From assembly GCA_947471745.1 (NCBI GenBank), contig CANJKZ010000538.1:457501-521500 (forward strand): DNA of 64,000 bases, written 5' to 3'. Below, piece after piece: positions 19,690-31,600 of this stretch; within the stretch, counting starts at the first letter, position 1; the number at the start of each line of letters is the position of its first letter. The notes under the pieces were generated by a model, which searched no databases, was not told the origin of the DNA, and saw nothing but the letters and a program-made list of their open reading frames with translations. The translations under genes and the position numbers were made by a program. The DNA comes from Closterium sp. Naga37s-1. Taxonomy: Eukaryota > Streptophyta > Zygnematophyceae > Desmidiales > Closteriaceae.

Positions 19690-20790
19690 AAGTTGCTGGT
19701 GAAGATGCGAGTGACAAAAGAGAATGCAAAAAGCGAAACAAACTGACACATGCGACAAGGAAACAAAAAGCATGCAAACACAGAGAGGAAATTGGTCCCC
19801 TCCCTGAGCCCCATACTCCCTTGTTAAAGCAGGCGCTGCTGGTGACAGCTGCTGCTCCCTCCTCCTCCGCACTCCAACCCGCCACCGTTCTCCATCCCGT
19901 GTAGCTGCTGCTGCCGCGCTCTGCAGTACAGGAATGCAAGAGGAGGGAGCTAAGGAAAGAAAGATAAGTGGCTGATGAAGAGAATGCAAAAAACGAAAAA
20001 GAACTTGAAACATGCGACAAGGAAATGGAAAGCATGCGAAAAAAGAGCGGAAATTGGACCCCTCCCTGAGCCCCATACTCCCTTGTGAAAGCAGGCGCTG
20101 CTGGTGACAGCTGCTGCTCCCTCCTCCTCCGCACCAGCCCGCCATCGTTCTCCATCCCGTGAAGCTGCTGCTGCCGCGCCTCTCGCTCTGCAGTACAGGA
20201 ATGCAAGAGGGGGGAGCTAAGGGAAGAAAGATAAGTGGCTGATGACGAGAATGCGAAAAACAAAACAGAAATTGAAACTTGCGACAAAGAAACGAAAAGC
20301 ATGCAATAACAGAGCGGAATTTGGACCCCTCCCTGAGCCCCATACTCCCTTGTGAAAGCAGGCGCTGCTGGTGACAGCTGCTGCTCCCTCCTCCTCCGCA
20401 CCAGCCCGCCACCGTTCTCCATCCCGTGAAGCTGCTGCTGCCGCGCCTCTCGCTCTGCAGTACAGGAATGCAAGAGAGGGGAGCTAAGGGAAGAAAGATA
20501 AGTGGCTGATGACGAGAATGCGAAAAACGAAAAAGAACTTGAAACATGCGACAAGGAAACAAAAAGCATGCAATAACAGAGCGGAAATTGGTCCCCTCCC
20601 TGAGCCCCATACTCCCTTGTGAAAGCAGGCGCTGCTGGTGACAGCTGCTGCTCCCTCCTCCTCCGCACTCCAACCCGCCTCCCTCCCGTGTAGCTGCTGC
20701 TGCCGCGCCGCCCGCTCTGCAGCCGCCCCCACCAGCTCTCCACTTCGCCATGATGCGCACTGCCATACAGGAATGGAGGGGAATCTAAGG
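19690..20790. repeat. Tandem repeat of about 265 bp, four copies
   Basis: The word CCTGAGCCCCATACTCCC recurs at about 19803, 20064, 20331 and 20600, each in a longer unit containing GCAGGCGCTGCTGGTGACAG, a Cys-rich-looking C/T stretch and an A-rich stretch with GAAACATGCGACAAGGAAA. The spacing is 261-269 bp. Long minus-strand frames across it are by-products of the repeat. A fifth, decayed unit may extend to about 20900. Confidence 0.85.
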
Positions 20791-21040
20791 AAAGACAGAT
20801 AAGTTGCTGGTGAACATGAGTGACAAGAGAATGCAATAAACAAAGCAGAAATTGAAACATGCGACAAGGAAACAAAACACATGCGAAAACAGAGCGAGAA
20901 GAATCAAAACATGCGTCAAGGGGGGATCCGTGAAAGGAAAGATAAGTTGGTGGTGAGGGTGCAAGAGAAAGCAGAATGCAAAACGAAAGCGAGACACGCG
21001 ACAAGGAAGAAACATAAATACAAGAAACAAGAAGAAGTTC

Positions 21041-21690
21041 TCCACGGCCCCATCCATACTCCCTTCTCGAGGCAGGCGCTGCTGATGGCACCGCACTGCA
21101 CTCCCTCGGACCCATACTGCCTTCTCAAGGCAGGCGCTGCTGATGGCACCACACTGCACTCCCTCGGACCCATACTCCCTTCTCAAGGCAGGCGCTGCTG
21201 ATGGCACCGCACTGCACTCCCTCGGACCCATACTCCCTTCTCAAGGCAGGCGCTGCTGATGGCACCGCACTGCACTCCCTCGGACCCATACTCCCTTCTC
21301 AAGGCAGGCGTTGCTGATGGCACCGCACTGCACTCCCTCGGACCCATACTCCCTTCTCAAGGCAGGCGTTGCTGATGGCACCGCACTGCACTCTCACGGA
21401 CCCATCCATACTCCCTTCTCAAGGCAGGCGTTGCTGATGGCACCGCACTGCACTCTCACGGACCCATCCATACTCCCTTCTCAAGGCAGGCGTTGCTGAT
21501 GGCACCGCACTGCACTCCCTCGGACCCATCCATACTCCCTTCTTAAGGCAGGCGCTGCTGATGGCACCGCACTGCACTCTCTCGGACCCATCCATACTCC
21601 CTTCTCAAGGCAGGCGCAGCTGATGGCACCGCACTGCACTCCCTCGGACCCATCCATACTCCCTTCTCAAGACAGGCGTTGCTGATACTC
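21041..21690. repeat. Tandem repeat of about 58-62 bp, eleven copies
   Basis: The unit reads CCATACTCCCTTCTCAAGGC, AGGCGCTGCTGATGGCACC, GCACTGCACTCCCTCGGACC. Some units carry an extra CATC after CCATC. Its core is homologous to the CCATACTCCCTTGTGAAAGC AGGCGCTGCTGG segment of the 265-bp repeat just upstream, so it seems to be a sub-unit that was amplified separately. Confidence 0.9.
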
Positions 21691-21699
21691 CCTTTCAGA

Positions 21700-24600
21700 G
21701 GGGTATCAGCAACGAGTGCTGATCAGGAGTGCGTCAAAGGCCAAAAGAGGAGTTGACTGGGAAGTGTGAGGTGAAGTATGCTTAGGGTGAGTTGAGCAAG
21801 CGGTGGGACAAGCGGGAGGATGAGAACCAAAGAGTGGGGTTGCAGCCGCCACTCTCAGAACGCATCCAACACACACTTACCGCGGCTCAGCTGGGCAAGA
21901 GGGAGAGTGAGAGGAGAGCAATGAGAGGGAGGTCCCACCCCCAATCAAAGCATCACCACTCAGACACACCTTTCTCCCAGCTTTGTACTCCCTTCCACAC
22001 ACGACAGCCTCTCCCTCCAAGTACCCCCTCCTTCAGCTTATCCGCCTCTCCTTCTCGCACCTCCACCTCACCCCAAGGGTGCAAGTGGGAGAACACGCAA
22101 GGGAACAACGAGCTTCGCTCGCTCCATCCTTGCTCCATCCGCATCGCCTCGCATGCCGCCAGCAAGCGGATGGTCAGCAGGGCGGGTAGGAGGCAGCCAC
22201 ATGCCACTGCCTGCCGGCCGTGCGTCATCCCACCTCTCTCGCTCTTCTTCTTGTTCCATCCGCCGTGCTGAAACCTCCTGAGAGAGCTTCACTCAATCCG
22301 CCCACGGATTGCGTCTCACAGTCTCACCTTGCCGTGCAGCCTCGCCTCGCCCCTAGCCTCGCCGGGTGTTGCACTCACATCCAGAGAAGTCGGTGGTGGG
22401 CGTTGCACCCGCAGACAAGTGAACGCAAACATACTGATGCACTCACATCCAGAGAAGGCCGTGGTGGGCGTTGCACATCCATCGTCGGCAAAAAAAATCA
22501 GAGACAAGCCAATGCAAACCTACAGATGCACTCACATCACATCTACGGAGAAGGAGGTGGACGTGGCTGTCGCCTCTGTGAAGAGCGTCGGTGATATGTC
22601 AAAGAGAAACGAGAAAGACAGCGAGACAGATCAAGAGAGAGTTAAGAGGCAAGGGTAAGATATCTTAGCCGGATTGAAGAGTGTCGAAGGAGCATGCAGG
22701 CGTGCTCCCCTTGCATGCGTGCGGCACCCACACGGCCGTGCGCCTCTCCTTGCCGCCACACTCCCCCTGCTGCTGCAGCGCCACTCAGAGACGGCACGGT
22801 CGGTTGCGCTGGTTCTTCCGGGAGGTTGGGCGACAGGCAGTGGTCAGCAGGGCCAGCCCAGGCCGTGCGTCATCCCACCACTCGCCTCCCCCACTCGCCC
22901 ACGCTGCTTCCAATGCTCCTCCATGCTTTCTGCTGCTGCCGGCCTGTAGGTGTGCTGGCAGAGGGGTGTAGGTAGAGGGATGCTGCGATTAGCATGGTGT
23001 ACTCAAGTGGCAGCACGGGAAAACGACACGCATGCAATCAAAGAAAGGATGCAAGCAGTGAGAGTGCGTGAGTGGCGTGAGTGGCGGTGTCATTGGGTGG
23101 AAGCGGGTGGTGGCAGCTGCAGGGCGGGCACCAAGGACAATACCGTACCTTACCACACCTGACGTACTTACCTGCTGTCACACACCTGGGGAGGGTCCCT
23201 TGGTGCCGCCCGAGAGAGCGGCGAGAGGAGGAGGAGGGCGAGAGTGCAGGCAAGCAGCGTAAGGCACGAGTGGGAGCGGGTGAGTGGTGCGTGCACAACA
23301 CAGTGCGAATTCAGTGAGATAGCTTAGCCGGATTGAAGAGGGTCGAAGGAGCATGCAGGCGCACTCCCTGCCCCGCGTTTGTGTGCCTCCTTGAGTCCGC
23401 TCTGCTCCCGGAGAGGCGAGCAGTGGTCAGCAGGGCGCGCAGCAGCAGTGTTGCCCGCCGTGCGTCATCCCACTGCCGCCCTCTGCTGGCTCTGCACAAG
23501 GAGCAACCAGGCACAGCGGCAGAGAGCACAAGACCGAGTGGCAGTGAGAGCAAGAAGAGGTGGCAGAGAGCAAGAGCAGCTGAAACCAACGTCCGGCAAG
23601 AAAGCAAGTCGAAGAAAACACTCGGGACGAACGAACGGACGAACGAACGAACGAACGAACGAACGAACGAACGAACGAACGAACGAACGAACGAACGAAC
23701 GAACGAATGAACGAACGAACGAACGAATGGTAAGCACAGTGGAGCGACAAGTGAGTGATAGAGGAGGGGTGGGTGGGGAAGGTGATGACGACAGTGGGCC
23801 AAGGGCACCGAAGCAGCGAGCTGAGGCAGCGAGGGGGGACTGGGGACGCGCGCATGGCATGAATGAAATGCTATCCTAAGCCACACCCACTGGACTCTCT
23901 GGACTGGACTGGACTCTACATGAGCTCAGCTGCCATAATGCGCCCTGACCCACCGCCGCCATGCGCCTCACAGGAACACGTGTGCACAGGGTAACGGGAC
24001 GAGAAACGCGGGATGCAGCAACACAACACAACACAACACAGTGGTGCAACGACAAGAGGGCGTGGGGGGGAGGGCGGAGTGTCGTAGCAACACAACAGAG
24101 TGGTGTAAGGGTTGAGGTGGGAACTTAGCCGGGTTCAGAAGCTGCTCGTTGCTTGCCGATCGTCGTTTTCCACACTCGCCGCAATTTCTCCACACGTTCC
24201 GTTTCGCCATTCACCACGTCAGCGCCGCTCCCCGCAGTTGGCTTGGCAGCGCCGCTCCCCGCAGTTGGCTACGATCGCAGGCCCGCTCTGGTGTTGCCTG
24301 GCTGTTGACAGCTGATGTTGACTGCTGCTGCACGTGCTGTTGCTCTGGTGCTCTGCCACGCTCGATTCGGCCTGAGGGAATAGATGGGTGGAGGGAGATG
24401 GAACAGCGAGAGGGCAGGCAGAGAGAACTTGGAATGTTACGTAGCAGAAAACATGTCAAGGTGGGAAAGAGAGCAGAGATCCTGGAAAGCAAGAATGAGA
24501 ATGAATTGGAGTTTGCAACAGCAGAGAATTCAGTGGTTGGGGAGGGGTGGGGGGGGAAGGCGCATGGCGACAGTGGCCCACGGCACTACAGCAGCGAGCT

Positions 24601-24830
24601 GAGCCAGCGAGGACTGGGACGCACGCATGGCATGAATGCACTCCCTCTCTTCCGCTAATCTCTCCCACCACTCCCACTACACTACACTCTGCATGAGCTC
24701 TGCTGCCATAGCACCATGGACCACCACCAGCATGCGCCAAGCAAGGGATACGAGGTGACAATCTGGCAGCAGTACTAAAAACGACGGACAGGGAAGGCGA
24801 GTGGGGAGCGCGAGGAGACTTAGCTACAGG
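21700..24830. other. Gene-poor stretch with long diverged direct repeats
   Basis: No gene is supported. A block with GGTCAGCAGGGC...CCGTGCGTCATCCCAC occurs near 22171, 22843 and 23424, and CTTAGCCGGATTGAAGAG with GTCGAAGGAGCATGCAGGC near 22667 and 23325; together they suggest three decayed copies of a unit of about 0.6-0.7 kb. A 30-bp duplicate (GGCAGCGCCGCTCCCCGCAG) lies at 24224-24270. Confidence 0.6.
23627..23728 (+). repeat. (GAAC)n tetranucleotide microsatellite
   Basis: About 25 units of GAAC/CGAA with one or two GAAT variants toward the right end. It has no stops in several frames and so gives spurious repetitive open frames on both strands. Confidence 0.95.
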
Positions 24831-24839
24831 AGAGTGTTG

Positions 24840-25870
24840 AAGCTGATCATCCGCATCCGCACATTGTCACGCGAGGTACATCGCACGCCCTCGCACGCAC
24901 TTAGTCGCCACCTTCCGCACACGGACGAGCGCGGACGCACACGGTACGTCGCATGGCGCTCGTGGGACATGGTCGCATGCGGCATGTCGTCAGCACCCGC
25001 ACAACGTCGCACGCCGATCGTCGTACGCGGTAAGTCGTCATCTTCCGCACACCGTCGCACGCGGGTCTTCCGAACACGATCGCACACGCGACGTCGCCAG
25101 CATCCGCGCACAGTCGCATGCAGTGTGTCGCCAGCATCCGCACGTCGTCGCACGCGGAAGGTCGCACGCAGCTGGTCGCCGACTTCCGCACACGTAGCAC
25201 GCGGTACGTCGCCATCATCCGCACGGCCTCGCACGTAATTAGTCGTCATCTTCCGCACACGGACGCGCGCGGTACGTCGCATGCCGTTCGTCGCACATCG
25301 TCGCATGCATCCGAACAGCGCGATTCGTCGCACGCGATAAGTCGCCATCTTCCGCACACGGACGCGCGCGGTAAGTAGCACGAGTCGCCATCTTCCGCAC
25401 ACGGACGCGCGCGGTATGTCGCATGCCGTTCGTCGCACATCGTTGCATGCCGTTCGTCTCACAACGTCGCACGCCGATCGTCGCACGCGGTAAGTCGCCA
25501 TCATCCGCATGATGCACACCATCGCACGGGGAATATCGCCCGCGGTCGCATGCCGTATGTCGCACATCGTCGTATGCGCCATCTCGCCCAGCATCCGCAC
25601 GGCGCCGCTTGCGGAACGTCGCACGCGTTAAGTCGCCATCTTCCGCACACCGTACGCGGTTGGCCGCCGTCTTCCACACACGGTCAGCCGCGTGAAGTCG
25701 TAATTGTCCACACACCGTCGCACGGGGAACGTCGCACGCGCTTCGTCGCCGTCTTCCACATGGTTGCGCGTAATTCAAAATTCGCCACTTGCCGCTACAC
25801 GATCGCCGCACGTTGCCAGCCGCTGACTGTTCGTCGCTAGCCGTTCGCCATTCGCTAGTCGCCAATCGCC
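24840..25870. repeat. GC-rich degenerate satellite of about 1 kb
   Basis: The block is built from recurring words: CATCTTCCGCACACGGACGC, GCGGTACGTCGC, ATGCCGTTCGTCGCACATCG and CATCCGCAC. Two segments of about 60 bases (near 25243 and 25388) are almost identical; others are scrambled and diverged. Its composition differs sharply from the flanks. Minus-strand frames across it have no family features. Confidence 0.8.
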
Positions 25871-27856
25871 GCTATCATTGCTCGTCCGCTTGTCTTTCGC
25901 CGCTCGTCAGGTGCTCCGAGTCGGAGTAGTTAACCCATCAGTTTCCGTCTCTGTGTCGTTTGTCACTGCGCCGTATGCCGGTTGCCTTGAGACTGCTTCC
26001 GTCGTCCCGAAGGTGCTTCTCTTGTTGCTCGTAGATCATTACGGACGCCGGATGCCGGTCGCCTTGGTACTTGAGATTTAGTAGCCATTCTGACCATTAC
26101 GGCGTTAATCTGACGTGAAAACCGTCGACCCTGTTGAAAACTGCCGTGATAACACTCCGTGCTTCCAGTGCTGCCTGAAGATGCTAACAGAAGCGTCTCG
26201 TATGTTATTCCTCACACGGTGCTGCTTCACGTATCCGATATGCTGATTATGAGTCATAATGCCTTGACAACACGTTCGGCTTTCGGCGACCATAGCAGCC
26301 ATCGGCGAGAAGGATGTACGACCATTTCGGAACGACGCTTAAACGGAACGGAAGCCTTATCAACTACGCTTCAACTAGAGCGGTGGAAACCTTATCAGGA
26401 AACACCCGTCACGGACCATGTTGCTGAGCTGAAACTACTGGCTAAAAATCAGTTTAACAGAATTTAGATGCTGAAACTTAACGTGGTAGTATTCGCGGAA
26501 ACAAAAACGGTGGGATTGCCTTAGCGGCTAACTACCGCGGTTATAAGCTAAGAGGCGAGCAGTTATCATCAGCCTAACAGAGGCTGTTTGCTGACACGGC
26601 TGTACCAGTTCTCCCACTGAAACAGGCTTATCGAGATAAGCTACTGCTGTCATAAATTGTCTTAAAATTTTGATCTAATCGTAGTAACCTACATCTCTGT
26701 GTGATTTCGACAGGAGCCATGGCGAGCTGAGAAAGCCATGGAAACAAGCACGAGCTAACGGTGACTAGAGAGAATCAGTGAAATGAATCAAGGAACTGGA
26801 ATTCGGCAGAGGTGATTGGAATGTCCTTGGGAATGTCGCCTGGAGAATTGGGGTGGGGAGGGAGGTAAGGTGGGGAGGTGATTTGCCTTCAGTATGATGG
26901 CCATGGAGCATTCGGCAAGCCCAAGGGGGGACGCCGCATGGTCATGTGCTGACTGACACGCGGGGCGGGGTGGGGCTCCAGCGTTTTCCGCTAGAAGGGG
27001 GGAAAATGCCGAAAGTGACGGAGTCAGCGGCGCGCCCGAAAGTATCGACGAGGAATCAATTGTTTTCGCCAAAACGGAAAGCATAATGCGAACGTAGTGC
27101 TTGGCTTCTGCGAAGGGTAACTGTGCTTTGTGCCGTCAAGCTCTGACAACTTTCCGACTTGCTGAGCCCAAGGCTGCGCACCTTTAAATTTGAGAAGGAA
27201 CCAATCCCCGCGACCTGTCCTGCGCCTGCGCAGCGCATTGTTTGCGGAGTTTGCGCGGGAGCTCCGCAAGATCAGTTTAGTCACCCACCCTACACCACTT
27301 GCCTGGAGTCATGAACAAATTAATTGGCATAACTATACACACGCACACTTGGAAAGAAGCTGACCACAATGAAATCAGCAGCACTGTAGTAATATAAAAT
27401 CATTACCACCTCTACCATGTAGTACGGTAATGTCTATAAAAACTTTGATGCCACCGCTGTAAACCCGCAAATGCGTATCACCATCAAATGGATCTCTACC
27501 AATCTTAGATTTACGTATTATTGCTTATCAGTTATAATGATCCAGTGGAGAGACCTCAGGATTAAATATGTCCATGTTCACTAAAAGTTCCATTTACTGA
27601 TCTCAGTATCAGATATTTAGTGGTTTGATTGAGAACAAGATAATCTGCGACAGCCCTTGCAAGAGAAGAAATGCAATGTCATGCCATGCCATGCATCCTA
27701 TGGCAATGCACCAGGCACAGCTGCTCTTAATCAAGGCCAAGGAGCCACAAGTCACGAGGGAAGCTCTTTCAGTAGTCATGAATCACGACTGAAGGCGCTC
27801 ACATGCATTGACAGCAGCAGGTGGGGAGGAATCGGAGAGACTCGTCACTCGCCCCC
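25871..27856. other. Intergenic, no convincing gene
   Basis: A 103-codon frame at 26159-26467 has no recognised motif. The second copy of a dispersed repeat lies at 27395-27520. Base composition changes to AT-richer after about 25900. Nothing else is supported. Confidence 0.5.
27395..27520 (+). repeat. Dispersed repeat, copy B
   Basis: CATTACCACCTCTACCATG, TAGTACGGTAATGTCTA, GATGCCACCGCTGTAAACC match 18890-19020 in order and spacing with substitutions and a small deletion. Family unknown. Confidence 0.6.
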
Positions 27857-28636
27857 TCACTTGCGCAGGTGCGGTGAAACTCTGGCACGGTCTCTAACCC
27901 GAACAAAGACTACCGCCAGCCCCACTGCGACCACGAGAGCACCCACGCCGAGCGAGACTGCTAGCGCTATCACCCACGCCTTGCTGGATGCAGCTAGGGA
28001 GCTCGTTCCTGTGGTCGCTGGGGCGCTGGTGAGAGTGGTTGATAGGTCTTGATTGCCTGAACCAGCCACACGCACTCCAGTTCAAAACAGGCCAGCCAGA
28101 CGCACACAGAGGCACAGCGACGGGGGGAGGAGAGCGTGATCGGATTTAGGATGTCACGTGGGAAGGGATGCGAGGCCTGGTGGAATGGAGATGCCCAGAA
28201 ATGCTTGCCATTTCCATTCCAAGGAGGTGGAACTGGTCTGATGCAAAGCGGAACAGAGAGTAAGAGCTGAGGAAGAGACCAGGAGAAGGGGCAGAGAAGG
28301 ATATTGAGATGGTGAAGGGAAGTCATCAGGTTGGCGCACTCACTGGTTTCTTGCACAGCCACCGCGTAGAGTCCAGGGCGCAGGGCAGAGAAGGTGGCAA
28401 CGCCGGGCTGCTGCTGCTGCCACAGCAGACGCGCGTCCAGCAGCTGCCAGCCGTCCACTGGGGGGTTGCCATGTGGCTGGAGGGATGAGGATGGTGATGA
28501 TGGTGGTGATGGTGGTGGTGATGTGGGTGTGGGCGTGGTGTGAGGGTGGAAGAGTATGGCAATGGCAGGAGATGCAGGGAGGGATGCATTGATGGCAGAG
28601 GAAAGAACCTCCTGCAGTGCGAAGCCCTGCACAACC

Positions 28637-28667
<31 letters not shown>

Positions 28668-31600
28668 GTGGAATGGGTGTTGCTGCTGCCACTGGGGCTG
28701 CCGTGGGTGCTAGAGCTCCTGCCTGAGGGGTCACTGTTGATTCAGGTTCAGCCTTCTGCGCTTGCATATCAGCACATGGAGTGTTGTCGCTGCTAGGGTC
28801 ACAGGGGTCTGGGAGGGTGAATCCGATCATAATCAGAGGCGATGCAAGGGCAAGACGGGACCGGGGGGCGGACAGGAAGGCAGGCCCCACTCTCGGGTCC
28901 GCAGCAGGAGGGTGAGATTCGGGCTGAGGAGGTGGAGCAGGAGGGAAGGTGAAGGATACGACGTCAGAGAGCACGTTGAAGACCAGAGGCGTGCCTTCTG
29001 CTGCTGGACTCGGCGCCGCTGCTACACCTCCATCCACGGATTGTCCTTTCAGCTCTTCTCCCCTCACGCCTTCTTGCCCCCTCCTCCATTCTTCTCCAGT
29101 GACCTCTTCTGCTTCTCCCCTCCTCACCTCTCCTCCCCTAGCCACCAGCACCTTGAGGCTACCACTGCTGGCAGCACTGGGCGCCATAAGGGACTCTAGA
29201 GTGGTGGAGGCAGGTGGTGGTGAAGGGAGGGACGACGGGAAGTGTGATGGGGATGGTGATGGGGATTGGGATGGGAACGGGGATGGGGATGGTGCTGCTG
29301 ATGGTGAGCTGGGCTGGGTCATGCCGGTGGTCAGGCTTCTGCCCTGTTGAGCAAATGAGGGCTCCCAGGCGAATGGGGCCGGCAGCATGGCAGCGCAGCG
29401 GCCGTCACATGCAATGGCGACAGTGGGAAAGGAGGCAGAGGGAAGGCGCGACGGAGGGTGTGTGTCCGCAGTGATATCAGTATCAGCATTGATGTCGCTC
29501 CTGCCTTCACCTCCTCCCTGCTCTCCCTTTTCCAGCCCAGCCAGGGATACCGCCCAGGCACTGACCACAAGCTGCACAGAGGGCGGGTTTGGGTCCGCAT
29601 TCCCTGCTGCATCCACAGCCCGCGCACTGAACGCATAGACACCATCCGGGAGAGCTGCATGGAAAGATGCGCCAAGAAGGGGATTCAGAGGGGGTGTCTG
29701 AGCGGGGGTGTTCGCTGGGGAGGGAAGGAGAGAGGCGAGGGTGACGTCAGCTGTGAGTTGAGAGGTGGAGCTGTCTGTGCTGTGGTTGGTTAGTGGCGTG
29801 TCGGGCACTGGTGGGTATGAGCCAATGCAGGGCTGCCACGTGGAAGTGCCTTCATTGCTGTCCCCTCTCCCCTCTACACCTCCTTCCCCTCCAGCTCCTA
29901 GTCCCTCTCTTAATGCTGCTCCTCCGCCTCCTGCTCCCCCTCCTCTCATCATCGCCTCCAGTTTACACTCAAGGCGCACCACCCCACTCCCTCCCTCCTC
30001 CTCCCTCCCTGCCACCTGCACGGTGGGACTCAATGAGGAGGCGAGACCTGGCATGCTGTCATTGGCCCACGAGATGAATGTGGCGGGTGGGGTGGTGTCT
30101 GGAGGAGAGTGACAGGGGGTAGAGGGGAGGAAGTGTGAAGGGATGGGAGAAGCAGAGACATGAGGTTGCAGAGGCAAAGAATGATGAGGAGCGAATCAAG
30201 AAGAGGAGAGACATTGCTACATAAAGAGGTAGGATGACAAGCAGCTGGTGGGGAGAAACGAGGAGGGAAGATGGTCAAAGCAAGCAGATGGGCAAAGACG
30301 GACAGCAATGAAAGACAAGGGGGGAGCAAGGGTATGCAGGGGTGGGGCGCTGGCAAAAGGGCAGTGAGAGTCAAGGGTAACGCACCAAGAGTCTAGGAGA
30401 GAAAAAAGGTCAGTGAGAAGGTTAAGGCACTCACCAACAGTCCAGGAGAAGGCTGCCCACGTCCCCCCACTGCGTTGCTCCCCCACCAAGCGCACCCAGA
30501 GCTGGCGGCGACCGTCAGGGAGAGAGGGCAGGATGATGGGACTGCTGCACGGCCATGCGAGGAAGGGGGGAGTGGGACGAGACTGGAAAGACGTGGACGG
30601 TTGATGGGGTGTGGAGAGGAGGAGGGGAGTGGAGAGCAGAACGCATTCAGAAGGAGCTGTTGGCTGATTCTGTGTGTCCTCGTTTGAGAACGTCCCGTTA
30701 CTGTGTACAGTGATGAAGTGGAGCGTGGCAGAGCTGTTGCTGCTGTATGCGGGTGGAAGGTGTGCGACGAATGACACACCACGAGCATCAGCAGCAGCAG
30801 CAGTCTGTGAGACGGTTCTACCACCATCGGTGCCGGTATCAGGAGAATCGACTTGGCTGCTTCCTTCTCCTCCTTCGTCCTGCAGACCTGTCACCACCAC
30901 AGGTGCCTCCACAGTGAAACTGCTCATAGCAGGTCTGGTGCTGACAATACCACCTCTGTCTCTCGCCGCAACCATCAATATGTACTGCCCAGGTGAAAGC
31001 CCAGGTGCTTTCAGCGGACTGGTGCACGGCGCCCAGGCTCCTGGAGATAACATTGGAGGCTCTGGCGAATCAGCCAGTGCCACGTGGCAGAGGAATCCCG
31101 AAATTCCGGAGCCCGGCTGGCCGTCTGAACCCATGTAGGTGGCGAGTAAGGTAGCGGAGGGGAGTGAGTTGGGTAGCTGGAAGGATGAGTTGGGAGGAGT
31201 GGAGTTGGAGGTGTTGAGAGGAGTGGAGTCAGGTATGACGAAGAGAGATAAGATTTGCGCTGTTGGGGGTGAGGTGTCTACTGTGAAATCCAGCAGCACT
31301 GGTTCTGCTTCATTCCCCGCCCAGTCTATGGCTGACAGCTGCCACGTGTACGTGCCATCTGGCAGGTTGTAGCGCACGGGGCTGACACATGGCGAGAAAG
31401 GGATGGTGGACGAGAGGGGTGGAGAGGTGGGGGAAGAAGAAGTGGAGGACGAGGCGGTGGAGGAGGAAAAGGAGGCTAAAGAGGGAGAGGAGTTGAGAGG
31501 AGAAGAGGACGGGATGGAGTCCGCAGGTGGAAGGAAAGAAGAGGTGGTGAGTCGGCAGGTGAATGTAACCATCTTGGGGGAGAAGAAGGAGAAGACAGCC

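Noticed and set aside
19537-21115. Minus-strand frames of 409 and 479 codons as secreted repeat proteins
   Set aside because: They follow the 265-bp tandem array and show the same peptide repeat in two frames; no start context, domain or conserved codon pattern supports coding.
24824-25865. Minus-strand frames of 266 and 208 codons as Cys/Arg-rich proteins
   Set aside because: Peptide repeats such as RARPCAEDGD come from the GC-rich satellite; the same words are read in other frames as well.
26159-26467. Short plus-strand frame as remnant of a mobile-element gag
   Set aside because: No zinc knuckle, protease or polymerase motif, and no LTR pair was found around it.
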